From Treponema sp. (GTDB taxonomy: Bacteria > Spirochaetota > Spirochaetia > Treponematales > Treponemataceae): a DNA stretch of 64,000 nt. The notes beneath the pieces are model-generated. The model saw nothing but the letters and a program-made list of their open reading frames with translations, was not told the origin of the DNA and did no database searches. The stretch lies in the NCBI GenBank assembly GCA_017464425.1, contig JAFUDX010000032.1, positions 62,001 to 126,000 on the forward strand. Direction: 5' to 3'. Numbering within the stretch: the first letter of the stretch is position 1; each line of letters opens with the position of its first letter. The translations under genes were made by a program, and so were the position numbers. Of this stretch, positions 41,596 through 50,496 are shown piece by piece.

Positions 41596-42007
41596 ACACT
41601 TCTCGTGAGTGTTCTTTTAGCGAATTACAAACAGCCGCTTTCTTTTTACCTTTTATTAAAGCATGAGCAATATTCGCACCGTGTTTTAAATCTTCATCTT
41701 CACCAACAGGATCATAAATAATATCTTGTTTCCAGGCAGAAACAATTTCACCAGTTCGTTTCGGATTACGAATATTTTTTATTTCATCACATACAGTTAT
41801 TTCTATAACTTTCGTACAACCTTCACTGATATGAAACGAAGTGAACGGATTTTTCATATAGAATTCCCAGTCACATGACAATTCTTCATCTATATAAATT
41901 GCTGTAGGAATATCTGTTTGGTCATCAGGAAATATTCTTGGATTACAATACCGAAACAGATGCTCTCCATTTGGAATTTCACATCCTGGACAATGTTGAA
42001 TACTCAT
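41576..42007 (-). CDS. Unknown protein with CPGC motif, third gene of a TIGR04255-led unit
   Basis: 143 aa. Begins MSIQHCPGCEIPNGEHLFRY, so a Cys-x-x-Cys pair and a nearby Cys in YCNP could bind zinc. No family recognised; not secreted. The ATG at 42007 has AGGAGC upstream and overlaps the previous gene by 29 bases, so the genes are translationally linked. The 3' end overlaps the convergent channel gene by 20 bases. Confidence 0.7.
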   Translation of the reverse strand: MSIQHCPGCEIPNGEHLFRYCNPRIFPDDQTDIPTAIYIDEELSCDWEFYMKNPFTSFHISEGCTKVIEITVCDEIKNIRNPKRTGEIVSAWKQDIIYDPVGEDEDLKHGANIAHALIKGKKKAAVCNSLKEHSREVFIENYK

Positions 42008-42563
42008 CAATCAAAGCTCCTGGTGTATCAAGTGAATCTAGGTCAACATCTGAAAAATAATTATCTGATTGCTTTTCTATAGTTACTTTTTTATTTTTGT
42101 TTGGAATTGTAATATAAATGCAATTGTTATTAGGTATGTGAAATTCCATATTTATGCCACCTGTTGGAATTGGTGACATTACAAGTTTAGGGATAGGGAG
42201 TGGTGTAGAAAAAAAATCAATGGGACTTGCAGGAAAATCTGAGGTTCCTGACATTTTTATATCAAAAGAAAAATTATCATATTGATTATACCGCGAATAA
42301 TTTTGTAAAATAAAATCTCGCACAGATTTTAAAACATTTTTTGTTTGTTCTATAGCGTTTGTATCAGGTTTTATAGAATTTCCAGAAATCCAAACTTCAG
42401 GCAAATTTTTAAGTGAATCTGTATATTCTAATCGTCTGTCAATTAAGTCAGAGAAATTTTTTGCTTCTTGAGTATACCAATTTTTTTCATCCGCAAAAGT
42501 AATAATTTGAGGAGGAGCATCATGGAAGTTTGTGGTTAAACGATTGGTTGAAAATATATTCAT
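41979..42563 (-). CDS. Unknown protein, second gene of the TIGR04255-led unit
   Basis: 194 aa, no signal peptide or membrane helix. The sequence is rich in Asn, Pro and Ser and shows likely beta strands (GGINMEFHIPNNNCIYITIP). I chose the ATG at 42563 with GGAGAT upstream; a GTG at 42578 overlapping the previous gene is an alternative. No family recognised. It always reads with the genes on both sides, as overlaps and spacing show. Confidence 0.68.
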   Translation of the reverse strand: MNIFSTNRLTTNFHDAPPQIITFADEKNWYTQEAKNFSDLIDRRLEYTDSLKNLPEVWISGNSIKPDTNAIEQTKNVLKSVRDFILQNYSRYNQYDNFSFDIKMSGTSDFPASPIDFFSTPLPIPKLVMSPIPTGGINMEFHIPNNNCIYITIPNKNKKVTIEKQSDNYFSDVDLDSLDTPGALIDEYSTLSRM

Positions 42564-42568
42564 TTTTC

Positions 42569-43321
42569 TTATCTCCACGAATCTAATACAGTTTCTTTAA
42601 AAAGAGAGGTGAAAAAGTCTGTTTGTTCATTATGAGCAGTGTCAAACCAAGTTTTTATATCAGTAGTCAAAGGATGCCCTCTATAAATTGTCTCAATTCT
42701 AAAAACTTGATTACCAGTCATTGAGGTTGCAGTATTTATATTAATGATTCCAAAACCATTTAAACTATCTTTTTTCTGAGTATATTTTGAAAAAATATTA
42801 TTATAAATAGAATCAGAAACAATTGGAGGCGCTTGTATGTTCATTATTTCTGAAACTGAATTTAAATCAGTTTTATAAGTTTGCCAGTTTATCCTATCTT
42901 GATAAGTCAAATCTAACAAATAAATGTTTTCCTTTAATGATTTATGCAACAAATTTTCGATGGCTTCTATTATTTTTAGAAATTTATCAAATATTGCATT
43001 ATATCCTATGTAATTTCCTACAGGTGCAGAATCTTGTCTAATCCAATTCAAATAAATTGCATTGCCTTGCATTTGTAAAAGCCAATTTCGCTCAGGAGTC
43101 CTTCTTCTGTACAATGTTGTTCCCGTTAGTGTTGGATTTATTATTGGGAAAAGTTGAAAATTTCGTAAATCTTCAATTATTAGCGGTGCAACAATTTCTA
43201 CAATAGGAAATTCTTCAGAGAATAAATTATTCATCAAAAATAATTCATCATCTGAAAACATTCGAGACTTATAAGTAAATCCAAAAATAACCTCAGAAAG
43301 AGGTGCTTTTTTGTATGCCAT
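42569..43321 (-). CDS. TIGR04255-family protein
   Basis: 250 aa. The start MAYKKAPLSEVIFGFTYKSR fits the TIGR04255 family (sporadically distributed proteins that begin with a PPLxEVI-type segment), with a later ERNWLLQMQGNAIYLNWIR region and INTATSMTGNQVFRIETIYR near the C-terminus. The family is patchily distributed and has no known activity. AAGGA precedes the ATG. It leads a three-gene minus-strand unit in the AT-rich island; a role in defence or conflict is only a guess from this setting. Confidence 0.72.
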   Translation of the reverse strand: MAYKKAPLSEVIFGFTYKSRMFSDDELFLMNNLFSEEFPIVEIVAPLIIEDLRNFQLFPIINPTLTGTTLYRRRTPERNWLLQMQGNAIYLNWIRQDSAPVGNYIGYNAIFDKFLKIIEAIENLLHKSLKENIYLLDLTYQDRINWQTYKTDLNSVSEIMNIQAPPIVSDSIYNNIFSKYTQKKDSLNGFGIININTATSMTGNQVFRIETIYRGHPLTTDIKTWFDTAHNEQTDFFTSLFKETVLDSWR

Positions 43322-43451
43322 TTTTTATTCCTTGCTGAAAATATAACAAATAATAATAAATTTTGTTACAGTGTAATTAGTATATAAATCTTTTTATAAT
43401 TATTCTATAAGCCAAGAATATTATTGAAATTTTATATGTGCCGTCGTTCCC

Positions 43452-46052
43452 TTACTTCCCAAAGACTTCCTTAGCTATGGCGACCGACACCATGGCATCC
43501 TTGGCGTAATAATCTGCTCCAATCTGGCTTGCGTAGTCCGCCGTGAGGACTGCTCCTCCCACCATGATTTTGCAGGTCTTTCCGGCTTTGCCAAGCTCTT
43601 GGCGCAAAAGTTTGATTGTGTCTTCCATGTTGGCCACAGTCGTTGTCATCAGGGCGCTTAATCCCACCAGCTGAATGTCTTTTTCAAGCACGGTCTCAAC
43701 GACCTTTTCCGCAGGCACATTTTTCCCCAGGTCGATTACCGTGTAGCCGTAATTTTCCAGCATGGCCTTGACGATGTTTTTCCCGATGTCGTGGATGTCG
43801 CCGAAAACCGTGCAGATTACGATGCTTCCCTTTGACTCCTGGGCGTTTCCGCTCTCTTCCAAAAATGCCTTGATTACCGCGAAACTTGCGCTTACCGTGT
43901 CCGCCGAGAGCAAAAGCTGGGGCAGGAATTTCTTTCCTACTTCAAAATCTTTTCCCACGATGTCCAATGCCGGCACGATGCAGCGGTCGATAATCTGGAC
44001 CGGCTCTTTTCCCTCGTCCAGAAGTTTTTTTGTGGCCTCTGCCGACGAATCCTTGAATCCCTTGCAGATTATGTTTATGAGCGCGCTTTCCGAGTCAGTT
44101 AAGTTTTCAGGTAATTTTGGCGTTCCCGCCTCTGGCGGTCGGGCTTTTTGGGGTTCCGCTGTCGCTCCATTGCCTCCGGCAACGGCTGACGCCGCCCCGC
44201 CAATCCCTAACGCGCCGGATTTTGCGGCCGCAACTTGCTCAGCGGTCAATCCATAAACCGGGGCCGGGGTGTCGTTGTATTTTTCGATGTAGTCAAGGCA
44301 GTTTTCGTCAAATCCTGCCAGAGCACAGTAGCCGTAGTAGGTTTCCATCATCGGCTGCATGAGCGGATTTATGATACAGGCAGAAAGTCCCGCGTACAAA
44401 GCCATGGCGAAAAATCTTGAATTTATGATGTCTCGCCGTGGAATTCCGAACGAGATATTTGAGACTCCCAGCACGAACTGTAATCCCTGCTCGCCGTATT
44501 TTTCTTTGAGAATCTGAATTGCACGAACGGTTTCCAAAGCCTCTTTCTGCTGGCTTGAAACCGTGAGGGTAAGAGTGTCAATCACGATGTCACGAACAGG
44601 GATTCCGTATTTTGCCGCCTCCGCGATGATTTTTTCAGCTACCGCAACCCGTCCTTCCGCCGTGGGTGCGATTCCCGCCTCATCGATACAAAGGGCGACC
44701 ACCGCTCCGCCGTATTTTTTCACCAGAGGAAGGACTTTATCCATCACATCCTGGCGGCCGTTGGTTGAGTTAATCAGGGCTTTTCCGTTGTAGTAGCGCA
44801 GGGCTTTTTCCAAGACAGGCCCTTCGCTGGAATCAATCTGAAGCGGCGTGTTAAAGGCTCCCTGAATGGTCTTTACCGCGTCCACCATGGTCTCGGCCTC
44901 ATCGATTCCCGGCAAGCCTACATTCACATCAAGAATCTGTGCGCCCGCGTTAATCTGACTTTCCGCCTCGCCAAGCACGAAATTCATGTTGTGGGCAAGC
45001 AAAGCCTCTTTGACCTTTTTCTTGCCAGTCGGGTTGATTCGCTCGCCGATAATCTGCGGGCCAGCCGCGCCGCCAATCTGAACGCTCGAATTGTACGAGC
45101 AGATAAAAGTCGCGTTCTCGAATTCGCATGGCTTTCGCTTTTGCGGCGGAAGAGCCTCGACAGCTTTGACCATCGCCGCGATGTGGTCGGGAGTCGTGCC
45201 GCAACAGCCGCCAAAAACGCTTACTCCAAGCCCGCGATATTTCTTGTGATGCTCTGCAAATTCTTCTGCCCCGACAAGAAAGACTGCCTTTCCATTGATA
45301 ACAGTCGGCAAGCCTGCATTCGGCTCCACGCAAACAGGCAGATGTGCGTAACGCATGAACTCAGCAACGATTTTGTCATCTTCGTTCAAAGAACCGCCGC
45401 AGTTAAATCCGATTAAATCGACTCCAAGCGACTCAAGATAAACCACAACCGTGCGGATGTCAGCTCCGGTCAAAGTTCGCAAATTGGGCTGGAAAGTCAT
45501 GCTGGCAAAAATCGGAAGGTTAGTGTTTTCTTTTGTGGCAAGAACCGCAGCCTTTACTTCCCGCAAATCTGCCATTGTCTCGATAATCGCAATCTCAGCC
45601 CCGGCTGCCTCCGCAATCATGGCCGCTTCTTTGTAAGTCTCGTAGGCTTCATCAAAAGTGAGGTCGCCCATCGGTTCGAGCAGGCGGCCAATCTGGCTTG
45701 TATCCCACGAAATGTAGTGCGGTCTCGTGTTTCCCGCAGCCTCCGCCTCCGCCACACATTCTTTTTGGAGCGCAATTTCCGCCTCGATGTACTCCTTGCA
45801 CGAATATTTTGCCGAAACGAGCTTTAACGGAAGCGCACCGAAAGTGTTCGCCGTGAGCACATTCGCCCCCGCCGCAAGATATTGCAGATGAATGTCCTTG
45901 ATAATCTCAGGTTTTTCAATCGAAAGGTCTTCGGGAATGTCGTAGTCCGTGTAGCCCGTTTTCTGAATCATCGTGCCAATGCCACCGTCAAAAAACACAG
46001 GCAACCCGGCTTCAATCTGAGAATGTAAAAATTCGCGGAAGTTTGGTTTCAT
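43452..46052 (-). CDS. metH: Cobalamin-dependent methionine synthase (short form)
   Basis: 866 aa, makes methionine from homocysteine and methyl-tetrahydrofolate via methylcobalamin. Domains: homocysteine-binding with zinc ligands Cys218 (NCGG) and Cys283/Cys284 (GGCCGT); pterin-binding ([13 protein letters not shown], about 335-600); a linker holding an in-frame repeat insert (about 613-645); cobalamin cap; and B12-binding with [11 protein letters not shown]. The ~350-residue SAM-dependent reactivation domain of E. coli MetH is absent, so reactivation must be separate. I start at 46052 (GAGGG upstream); the longer frame begins in a common hairpin repeat. No cobalamin riboswitch was seen. Fragments of its 3' end lie downstream. 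Confidence 0.92.
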   Translation of the reverse strand: MKPNFREFLHSQIEAGLPVFFDGGIGTMIQKTGYTDYDIPEDLSIEKPEIIKDIHLQYLAAGANVLTANTFGALPLKLVSAKYSCKEYIEAEIALQKECVAEAEAAGNTRPHYISWDTSQIGRLLEPMGDLTFDEAYETYKEAAMIAEAAGAEIAIIETMADLREVKAAVLATKENTNLPIFASMTFQPNLRTLTGADIRTVVVYLESLGVDLIGFNCGGSLNEDDKIVAEFMRYAHLPVCVEPNAGLPTVINGKAVFLVGAEEFAEHHKKYRGLGVSVFGGCCGTTPDHIAAMVKAVEALPPQKRKPCEFENATFICSYNSSVQIGGAAGPQIIGERINPTGKKKVKEALLAHNMNFVLGEAESQINAGAQILDVNVGLPGIDEAETMVDAVKTIQGAFNTPLQIDSSEGPVLEKALRYYNGKALINSTNGRQDVMDKVLPLVKKYGGAVVALCIDEAGIAPTAEGRVAVAEKIIAEAAKYGIPVRDIVIDTLTLTVSSQQKEALETVRAIQILKEKYGEQGLQFVLGVSNISFGIPRRDIINSRFFAMALYAGLSACIINPLMQPMMETYYGYCALAGFDENCLDYIEKYNDTPAPVYGLTAEQVAAAKSGALGIGGAASAVAGGNGATAEPQKARPPEAGTPKLPENLTDSESALINIICKGFKDSSAEATKKLLDEGKEPVQIIDRCIVPALDIVGKDFEVGKKFLPQLLLSADTVSASFAVIKAFLEESGNAQESKGSIVICTVFGDIHDIGKNIVKAMLENYGYTVIDLGKNVPAEKVVETVLEKDIQLVGLSALMTTTVANMEDTIKLLRQELGKAGKTCKIMVGGAVLTADYASQIGADYYAKDAMVSVAIAKEVFGK
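44119..44215. repeat. Structured palindromic repeat family C, copy 3 (in frame inside metH)
   Basis: About 97 bp coding the linker [20 protein letters not shown] and beyond. Same element as 22723-22816 and 34688-34788: TTGCC-GGA-GGCAA hairpin, CCGCC-AGA-GGCGG hairpin and outer GCGTT/AACGC arms. Confidence 0.85.
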
Positions 46053-46064
46053 GTCGCCCTCGTC

Positions 46065-46085
46065 ATGCTGAACTCGTTTCAGCAT
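46065..46085. repeat. ATGCTGAA/TTCAGCAT hairpin repeat upstream of metH
   Basis: Eight-bp arms around a five-base loop; read on the minus strand it gives the MLKRVQHDEG peptide common as a false N-terminus in bacterial genomes. It is not part of MetH. Confidence 0.6.
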
Positions 46086-46157
46086 CTCATTCTATCGTAA
46101 ATAAAAAACTACCGCAATGATAGGTAAAACTAATAGAGCTTTGTGCTTAGTCCGTTA

Positions 46158-46442
46158 TCAGCATAAAAACTCATTTAATAATGCAATAATTTCGTTTTTT
46201 GCATTTTCTTTTTCTTCATTCGTATTTTCAAACAAAAGTGTCGGTGAAATATTCAAAGCATCGGTGATTTTAAAAATTGTGTTGATATTTGGAATCCTTT
46301 TTCCAGTTTCGATAAGAGCGACAATGTTTTGAGAAAGCTGAGCCTTAAACGCCAAATCAATTTGAGAAATATGTTGTTTTTCCCTTTCTTCGCGAAGGCG
46401 TTTCGCTAAGAAGTGCTGTCGTTCTTCAATCGTTTTTTTCAC
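46158..46442 (-). CDS. XRE-family HTH regulator 3
   Basis: 94 aa, almost entirely an XRE HTH: FLAKRLREEREKQHISQIDL, AFKAQLSQNIVALIETGKRI and PNINTIFKITDALNISPTLL. The start codon is GTG with no ribosome site. It is divergent from a small lipoprotein gene at 46526, and a strong inverted repeat in the shared promoter region suggests autoregulation and control of that gene. Confidence 0.83.
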   Translation of the reverse strand: MKKTIEERQHFLAKRLREEREKQHISQIDLAFKAQLSQNIVALIETGKRIPNINTIFKITDALNISPTLLFENTNEEKENAKNEIIALLNEFLC

Positions 46443-46468
46443 AAGTGTATTTTAAACACATTTAAAAG

Positions 46469-46498
46469 TTGACAACACACTTGTTAGTGTTGTAATAT
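46469..46498 (+). promoter_or_regulatory. Promoter and operator of the 46.5-kb lipoprotein
   Basis: TTGACA (46469-46474), 18-base spacer and TAATAT (46493-46498). The inverted repeat ACAACAC-ACTTGTTA-GTGTTGT (46472-46493) fills the spacer, as expected for a repressor site. Confidence 0.65.
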
Positions 46499-46525
46499 TA
46501 CACACAATAATAAGGGGAGATTTAT

Positions 46526-46960
46526 ATGAAAAAATTTTTCAAAGTTTTGTTTTATTTGATGATAGTGTCAGCGCTGGTTTTAATTCCATCTTGTTCTGAT
46601 AGTGATGATGGAGGAACTCCTTCCGATGAAACAATTGTGACGAAATATACTTACAATCTTACAAGCAATCAAAATTATTACATTGTCGATGAATTTCATT
46701 GCGTAGATAATGGTGACAACACTTATGATGTAAAAACTGCCTACAGACATTTTTTCAAAAACACTAGCGAAAACTATAAAAACAAGACGGGCCAAGAACT
46801 TATCAATTTGATAAAAACAAAATCCGTTACGGCAACGACAAGTAAATCTGGAACTCAAACAAGCGCAGCCACACAGCCAGTAAAAAATTCTGCTGGAGAA
46901 GTCACTTGGACTTACAATATTCCTGCTGGAATGTCATACACGGTCTATTATTACGAATAA
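46526..46960 (+). CDS. Small lipoprotein, unknown function
   Basis: 144 aa with lipobox LIPSC (lipidated Cys23) followed by an acidic Ser/Asp linker. The mature part is probably beta-rich (TKYTYNLTSNQNYYIVDEFH; TWTYNIPAGMSYTVYYYE), with no recognised family. AGGGGAG precedes the ATG. Faces XRE regulator 3 across an operator-like repeat. Confidence 0.78.
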   Translation: MKKFFKVLFYLMIVSALVLIPSCSDSDDGGTPSDETIVTKYTYNLTSNQNYYIVDEFHCVDNGDNTYDVKTAYRHFFKNTSENYKNKTGQELINLIKTKSVTATTSKSGTQTSAATQPVKNSAGEVTWTYNIPAGMSYTVYYYE

Positions 46961-47023
46961 CGGTGAGCAAAACTTATAAAAGAATCCCCATAAAATGTGC
47001 GGAAATCTGGTTTCATATAGTTT

Positions 47024-47100
47024 TTATCCACAGATGCACACAGATTATAGAAAATTAAAAAATTGCAATCTGTGAAAATCGGTGCATATCTGTGGATTTT
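47024..47100. repeat. Dispersed repeat family B (CACAGATT type), copy 1
   Basis: TATCCACAGATGCACACAGATT on the left and GCATATCTGTGGATTTT on the right form an inverted repeat around an AT-rich centre. The rest of the 46961-47191 gap holds no gene that I can see. Confidence 0.75.
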
Positions 47101-47191
47101 ATATATAAAATAAAAAACTCCCGCAACAATCAGTAGAAACTGTGCTGTTTAACTTTCTTTCGGTTTCTGATATATTTTCTTAGTTATCATT

Positions 47192-48847
47192 ATGGAAAAA
47201 ACGACTTATATTTTTGGACATAAAAATCCTGACACGGACTCGGTTGTTTCTGCGACTGCATTCGCTGCTTTAAAAAATGCATTGGGGTGCAAGGAATACA
47301 AGGCTGCAAGAGCGGGCAAACTCAATCCTCAGACCGATTACATTTACAAAAAATTCGGAATCACGCCACCAGAATTCATCCCCGATTTAAATCCAAAAGT
47401 TTCCTACTACATGACGAACAAAGTCGATATGGTGCATCAAATGAATTCGTTTTGGGCAGCCGCGCAATTTATGCGACGGACGGGCCGTCGGGTTCTTCCT
47501 GTGGTAGACGATGAAGGAAAGTACAAGGCGATTTTGAATTTCACATCATTTTCAAAAAATGTATTTGAAATCTTAAATCCAGAACACCACATTTCAATTT
47601 TTACCGATATACATCTGATGAATCAAACCTTAAATGGCAAGATTCTATTCAAAGGCGAATTCGCTGATGAACTTCACAAATACACTATCGTATCGGGAGC
47701 CGCCAGTTTTGACTCATTCAAACAGACTTTGCGTGATCATGAGCATGAAGGAATCGTTGTTGTCGCAGGTGATCGTGACGATATTCAAAAACTCTGTCTC
47801 CAACAGAATGTCCGTGCACTCGTTTTGAGCGCAGGCCGCATGCCCAGCCCTGAAATTTTAGAAGAGGCAAAAAAAGGCAAGACAAGCATCATCGTCAGCA
47901 AATACGACACCGCTTCCACCGCCATGCTGATTTTATATTCCACTCCAGTCCGCATGGTCTGTGACCACAGCGTCAAGCCGATAAAAGGCGACGACTCAAT
48001 TCAGAAGATTCTCCCCCTGCTCAAAGAAGCCGATGGTCAAACACTGCCTGTCGTTGATGACAATAACAAAGTTATCGGAATCCTAAGCGAAATCGACATT
48101 CACCATGAGCCAAAAATTTCTGTCGCGCTTGTGGATCATAACGAAATGACTCAAGCCGTTGACGGAATCGAAAATTATAATATCACGGACATCGTTGATC
48201 ATCACCGGCTTGGCTCAGTGCGGACAAAAACGCCGATTTCATTCATAAATATGCCGTTGGGCTCCACTTCCACCATTATCACAAAGATGTTCAGAGAGCA
48301 AAATATCGCCATTCCGATTGATGTCGCAAAACTTCTTCTCTGCGGAATCTTAAGCGACACGCTGATTTTGCAAAGTGCCACCACCACTGCCACTGATATT
48401 GAAATCTCTGAATTTCTCTCACAATTAACGGGCTTGCAAACAAAAGAACTGGGGGAAGAAATAATCAAGGCAGGAAGCCGAATCTCAGGGCGCACTTCAT
48501 ATGAAGTCATAAACCAAGACATGAAAGAATACACTGAAAACGGCCTGATTTTTACGGTGAGCCAAATTGAAGTCGATGGAACGGGTGAAGTTCTCAAACG
48601 AAAGAATGAATTCTTAGACGATTTGGAAATTGCGCGAAGAAGTCATGGCGCGCTGTTTGCCTCGCTTTTAGTGACCGATATTTCAACACTCAGTTCCGTA
48701 ATGCTTATCGCAAGTGACGAAAAATTCTTACAGAGCGTGCAATTCCCGAAGCAGGACGAACATATCTACTATTTAAAAGATGTGGTGAGCCGCAAAAAGC
48801 AGCTCATTCCCATGCTCAGTGAAGTGCTTGCCAACTACACCAATTAA
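47192..48847 (+). CDS. ppaC: Manganese-dependent inorganic pyrophosphatase with CBS-DRTGG-CBS insert
   Basis: 551-aa family II pyrophosphatase, which hydrolyses PPi to phosphate. DHH motifs: FGHKNPDTDSVVSA (residues 8-21), ALVDHNEMTQA and IVDHHRLGSVRTKTP, then the DHHA2 domain with DISTLSSVMLIASDE and SRKKQLIP. Between the first and second DHH motifs lies a regulatory insert: CBS (RVLPVVDDEG), a DRTGG-like domain, and a second CBS (QTLPVVDDNNKVIGILSE), which binds adenine nucleotides in clostridial homologues. No clear ribosome site precedes the ATG. It stands alone between repeats and a convergent lipoprotein gene. Confidence 0.93.
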   Translation: MEKTTYIFGHKNPDTDSVVSATAFAALKNALGCKEYKAARAGKLNPQTDYIYKKFGITPPEFIPDLNPKVSYYMTNKVDMVHQMNSFWAAAQFMRRTGRRVLPVVDDEGKYKAILNFTSFSKNVFEILNPEHHISIFTDIHLMNQTLNGKILFKGEFADELHKYTIVSGAASFDSFKQTLRDHEHEGIVVVAGDRDDIQKLCLQQNVRALVLSAGRMPSPEILEEAKKGKTSIIVSKYDTASTAMLILYSTPVRMVCDHSVKPIKGDDSIQKILPLLKEADGQTLPVVDDNNKVIGILSEIDIHHEPKISVALVDHNEMTQAVDGIENYNITDIVDHHRLGSVRTKTPISFINMPLGSTSTIITKMFREQNIAIPIDVAKLLLCGILSDTLILQSATTTATDIEISEFLSQLTGLQTKELGEEIIKAGSRISGRTSYEVINQDMKEYTENGLIFTVSQIEVDGTGEVLKRKNEFLDDLEIARRSHGALFASLLVTDISTLSSVMLIASDEKFLQSVQFPKQDEHIYYLKDVVSRKKQLIPMLSEVLANYTN

Positions 48848-48867
48848 CGGCAGTTGGCAAACGCTTT

Positions 48868-49878
48868 TTAGTACAAACGAGTCGGCAGGATTTCTGCAGC
48901 GTTTGACTGATCAAAAACGGCTTCATCGACATACTGGATTTTTTCAACAGTACCGCCATTTTCGAGCGCATTGATGATTTCTGCAACACGCGGTCCGTGA
49001 AGCGGGTTACATTCGCACGCACAGTTGATTTCGCCTGCAATCATGCGGACAAAGGCTTCGTGACCAGCATCAAAGGTAATGATGATGATGTCTTCGCCAG
49101 GCTTTTTGCCAGCCGACTTGATCGCTTCGATAGCACCGAGTGCCATATCATCATTTTCTGCAAACACAACATCAATGTTATCGATTCCAATGTCAGTGAT
49201 GATGTCCTGCATTGCGATTTTACCGCCATCGGTTCTGAAATCACCTGACTGCTGAGCGATAAGCGTCCAGTTTGGATGAGAAGCAATGCCTTCTTCGATA
49301 CCCTGTGTGCGGCCTACCTGAGCAGACGCACCGATTGTGCCCTGCAAGTCAACGATATTGATTTCTTCTGAAGCAAGATTTTTGCCTTCAAGATATGACT
49401 CAAGCCATTTTACACCGTCACGACCTTCTTTAAGGAAGTTTCCACCGACCCAGCAGAGATAGAGGCTTTCATCGCTCACCTGCATCTGGCGGTCAGAAAG
49501 AATAACCGGAATAGCAGCTGCTTTTGCTTCCTGCAAAACCTCGTCCCAACCAGTTTCTACGACTGGCGCAACGACAATGTAATCAACATTCTGGGCAATA
49601 AAGTCGCGGATTGCAGCGATTTGCACATCCTGATTTCCGTCAGCATCCACAAAAAGCAAGGTGTAGCCATTTTCGCTTGTAAATGTGGTTTTAAATGAGG
49701 TCGTGTTTGCCTCACGCCAAGCCGCTTCGTGGCCAACCTGAGCATAGCCGATTTTAATTCCGCGATTTGCAGCCTGTGCAGCAGGAGCCACTTGTTCGGT
49801 TTTATTTTTTTTGTTACACCCAACGAAGAGCAGTGCCGAAACAGAAAGAACAGTCGCAACGAAAAGAAGTTTTTTCAT
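48868..49878 (-). CDS. Sugar-type ABC substrate-binding lipoprotein (YtfQ-like)
   Basis: 336 aa, lipobox LFVGC (lipidated Cys21) and the periplasmic-binding-protein type I fold. The mature start KIGYAQVGHEAAWREANT, then DFIAQNVDYIVVAPVVETGW, GTIGASAQVGRTQGIEEGI and VFAENDDMALGAIEAIKSAG match the YtfQ/galactofuranose-binding group. No permease or ATPase gene is adjacent, so it is an orphan receptor here. The ligand is probably a sugar but cannot be stated. Confidence 0.88.
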   Translation of the reverse strand: MKKLLFVATVLSVSALLFVGCNKKNKTEQVAPAAQAANRGIKIGYAQVGHEAAWREANTTSFKTTFTSENGYTLLFVDADGNQDVQIAAIRDFIAQNVDYIVVAPVVETGWDEVLQEAKAAAIPVILSDRQMQVSDESLYLCWVGGNFLKEGRDGVKWLESYLEGKNLASEEINIVDLQGTIGASAQVGRTQGIEEGIASHPNWTLIAQQSGDFRTDGGKIAMQDIITDIGIDNIDVVFAENDDMALGAIEAIKSAGKKPGEDIIIITFDAGHEAFVRMIAGEINCACECNPLHGPRVAEIINALENGGTVEKIQYVDEAVFDQSNAAEILPTRLY

Positions 49879-49952
49879 GATTTTTTATCCTCCAAAAAAT
49901 CGTTTTGATTGTTCTATTTTGAATCAGATTTTGCGAAATGTAAAGTATGTTT

Positions 49953-50237
49953 TTAATCTTCCGCCTTCACCACAAACAGTTTGATTCCCTCGTCGGTGAA
50001 TCGTTCCTTTACGGCTTTGATAATAGCACGCATTTTGGGAAGATTTTCGTCCGCAACATAGCTCACGAGCAGGAAATTTGTTTCAGGCCAGGTGGCGCTT
50101 CCCATTTTGTAGGAATTTTTGCCCCGCCCCACAACGAGCGGAACAATCGTGTAGAGAATGTCAGGAATATGCTCTTCCATGAGCGAAACAATTTCGTCCT
50201 GCACGGATTGGTTAGCAATTATCTCACATCGATACAT
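49953..50237 (-). CDS. PII-like signalling protein
   Basis: 94-aa PII/CutA-like small protein: MYRCEIIANQSVQDEIVSLM, then PLVVGRGKNSYKMGSATWPETNF in place of the T-loop and NLPKMRAIIKAVKERFTDEG at the C-terminus. Members of this PII-like group often lie beside RND efflux genes, and here the RND pump lies upstream on the same strand, separated by 259 bp with a long hairpin. AAGGA precedes the ATG. Ligand unknown. Confidence 0.7.
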   Translation of the reverse strand: MYRCEIIANQSVQDEIVSLMEEHIPDILYTIVPLVVGRGKNSYKMGSATWPETNFLLVSYVADENLPKMRAIIKAVKERFTDEGIKLFVVKAED

Positions 50238-50273
50238 AATAAATCCTTAAATAATAGTTTTATTGGCTATTTC

Positions 50274-50402
50274 AAAAAATAGTCTCCCAGCGGGAACCGC
50301 CCCTTAGAATCCACGGTTGTGCGTATTTGGAAATTGGTCTCGCTTCGCTCGCCCGCACAAAGTGGATTCAGGAGCGAACCCCGCTTCCGACTATTTTTTT
50401 TC
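50274..50402. repeat. Long imperfect hairpin repeat between the RND gene and the PII-like gene
   Basis: Paired arms from outside to inside: AAAAAATAGTC/GACTATTTTTTTT, GCGGG/CCCGC, GAATCCAC/GTGGATTC and TGTGCG/CGCACA. T-runs at both ends allow termination in either direction. A further GAAATTGC-GTA-GCAATTTC hairpin lies at 50462-50480. No gene seen in the gap. Confidence 0.75.
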
Positions 50403-50496
50403 ATTATTCTTAAGCCTTATTTTAGGTTTTCTTTTCCTCAGCATAAAATTTGGCTTTTAAAGAAATTGCGTAGCAATTTCGAATCCGTGTGGCATT

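Noticed and set aside
46053..46085. MLKRVQHDEGD as the MetH N-terminus
   Set aside because: Coded by a common hairpin repeat; the ATG at 46052 has its own ribosome site and starts the conserved domain.
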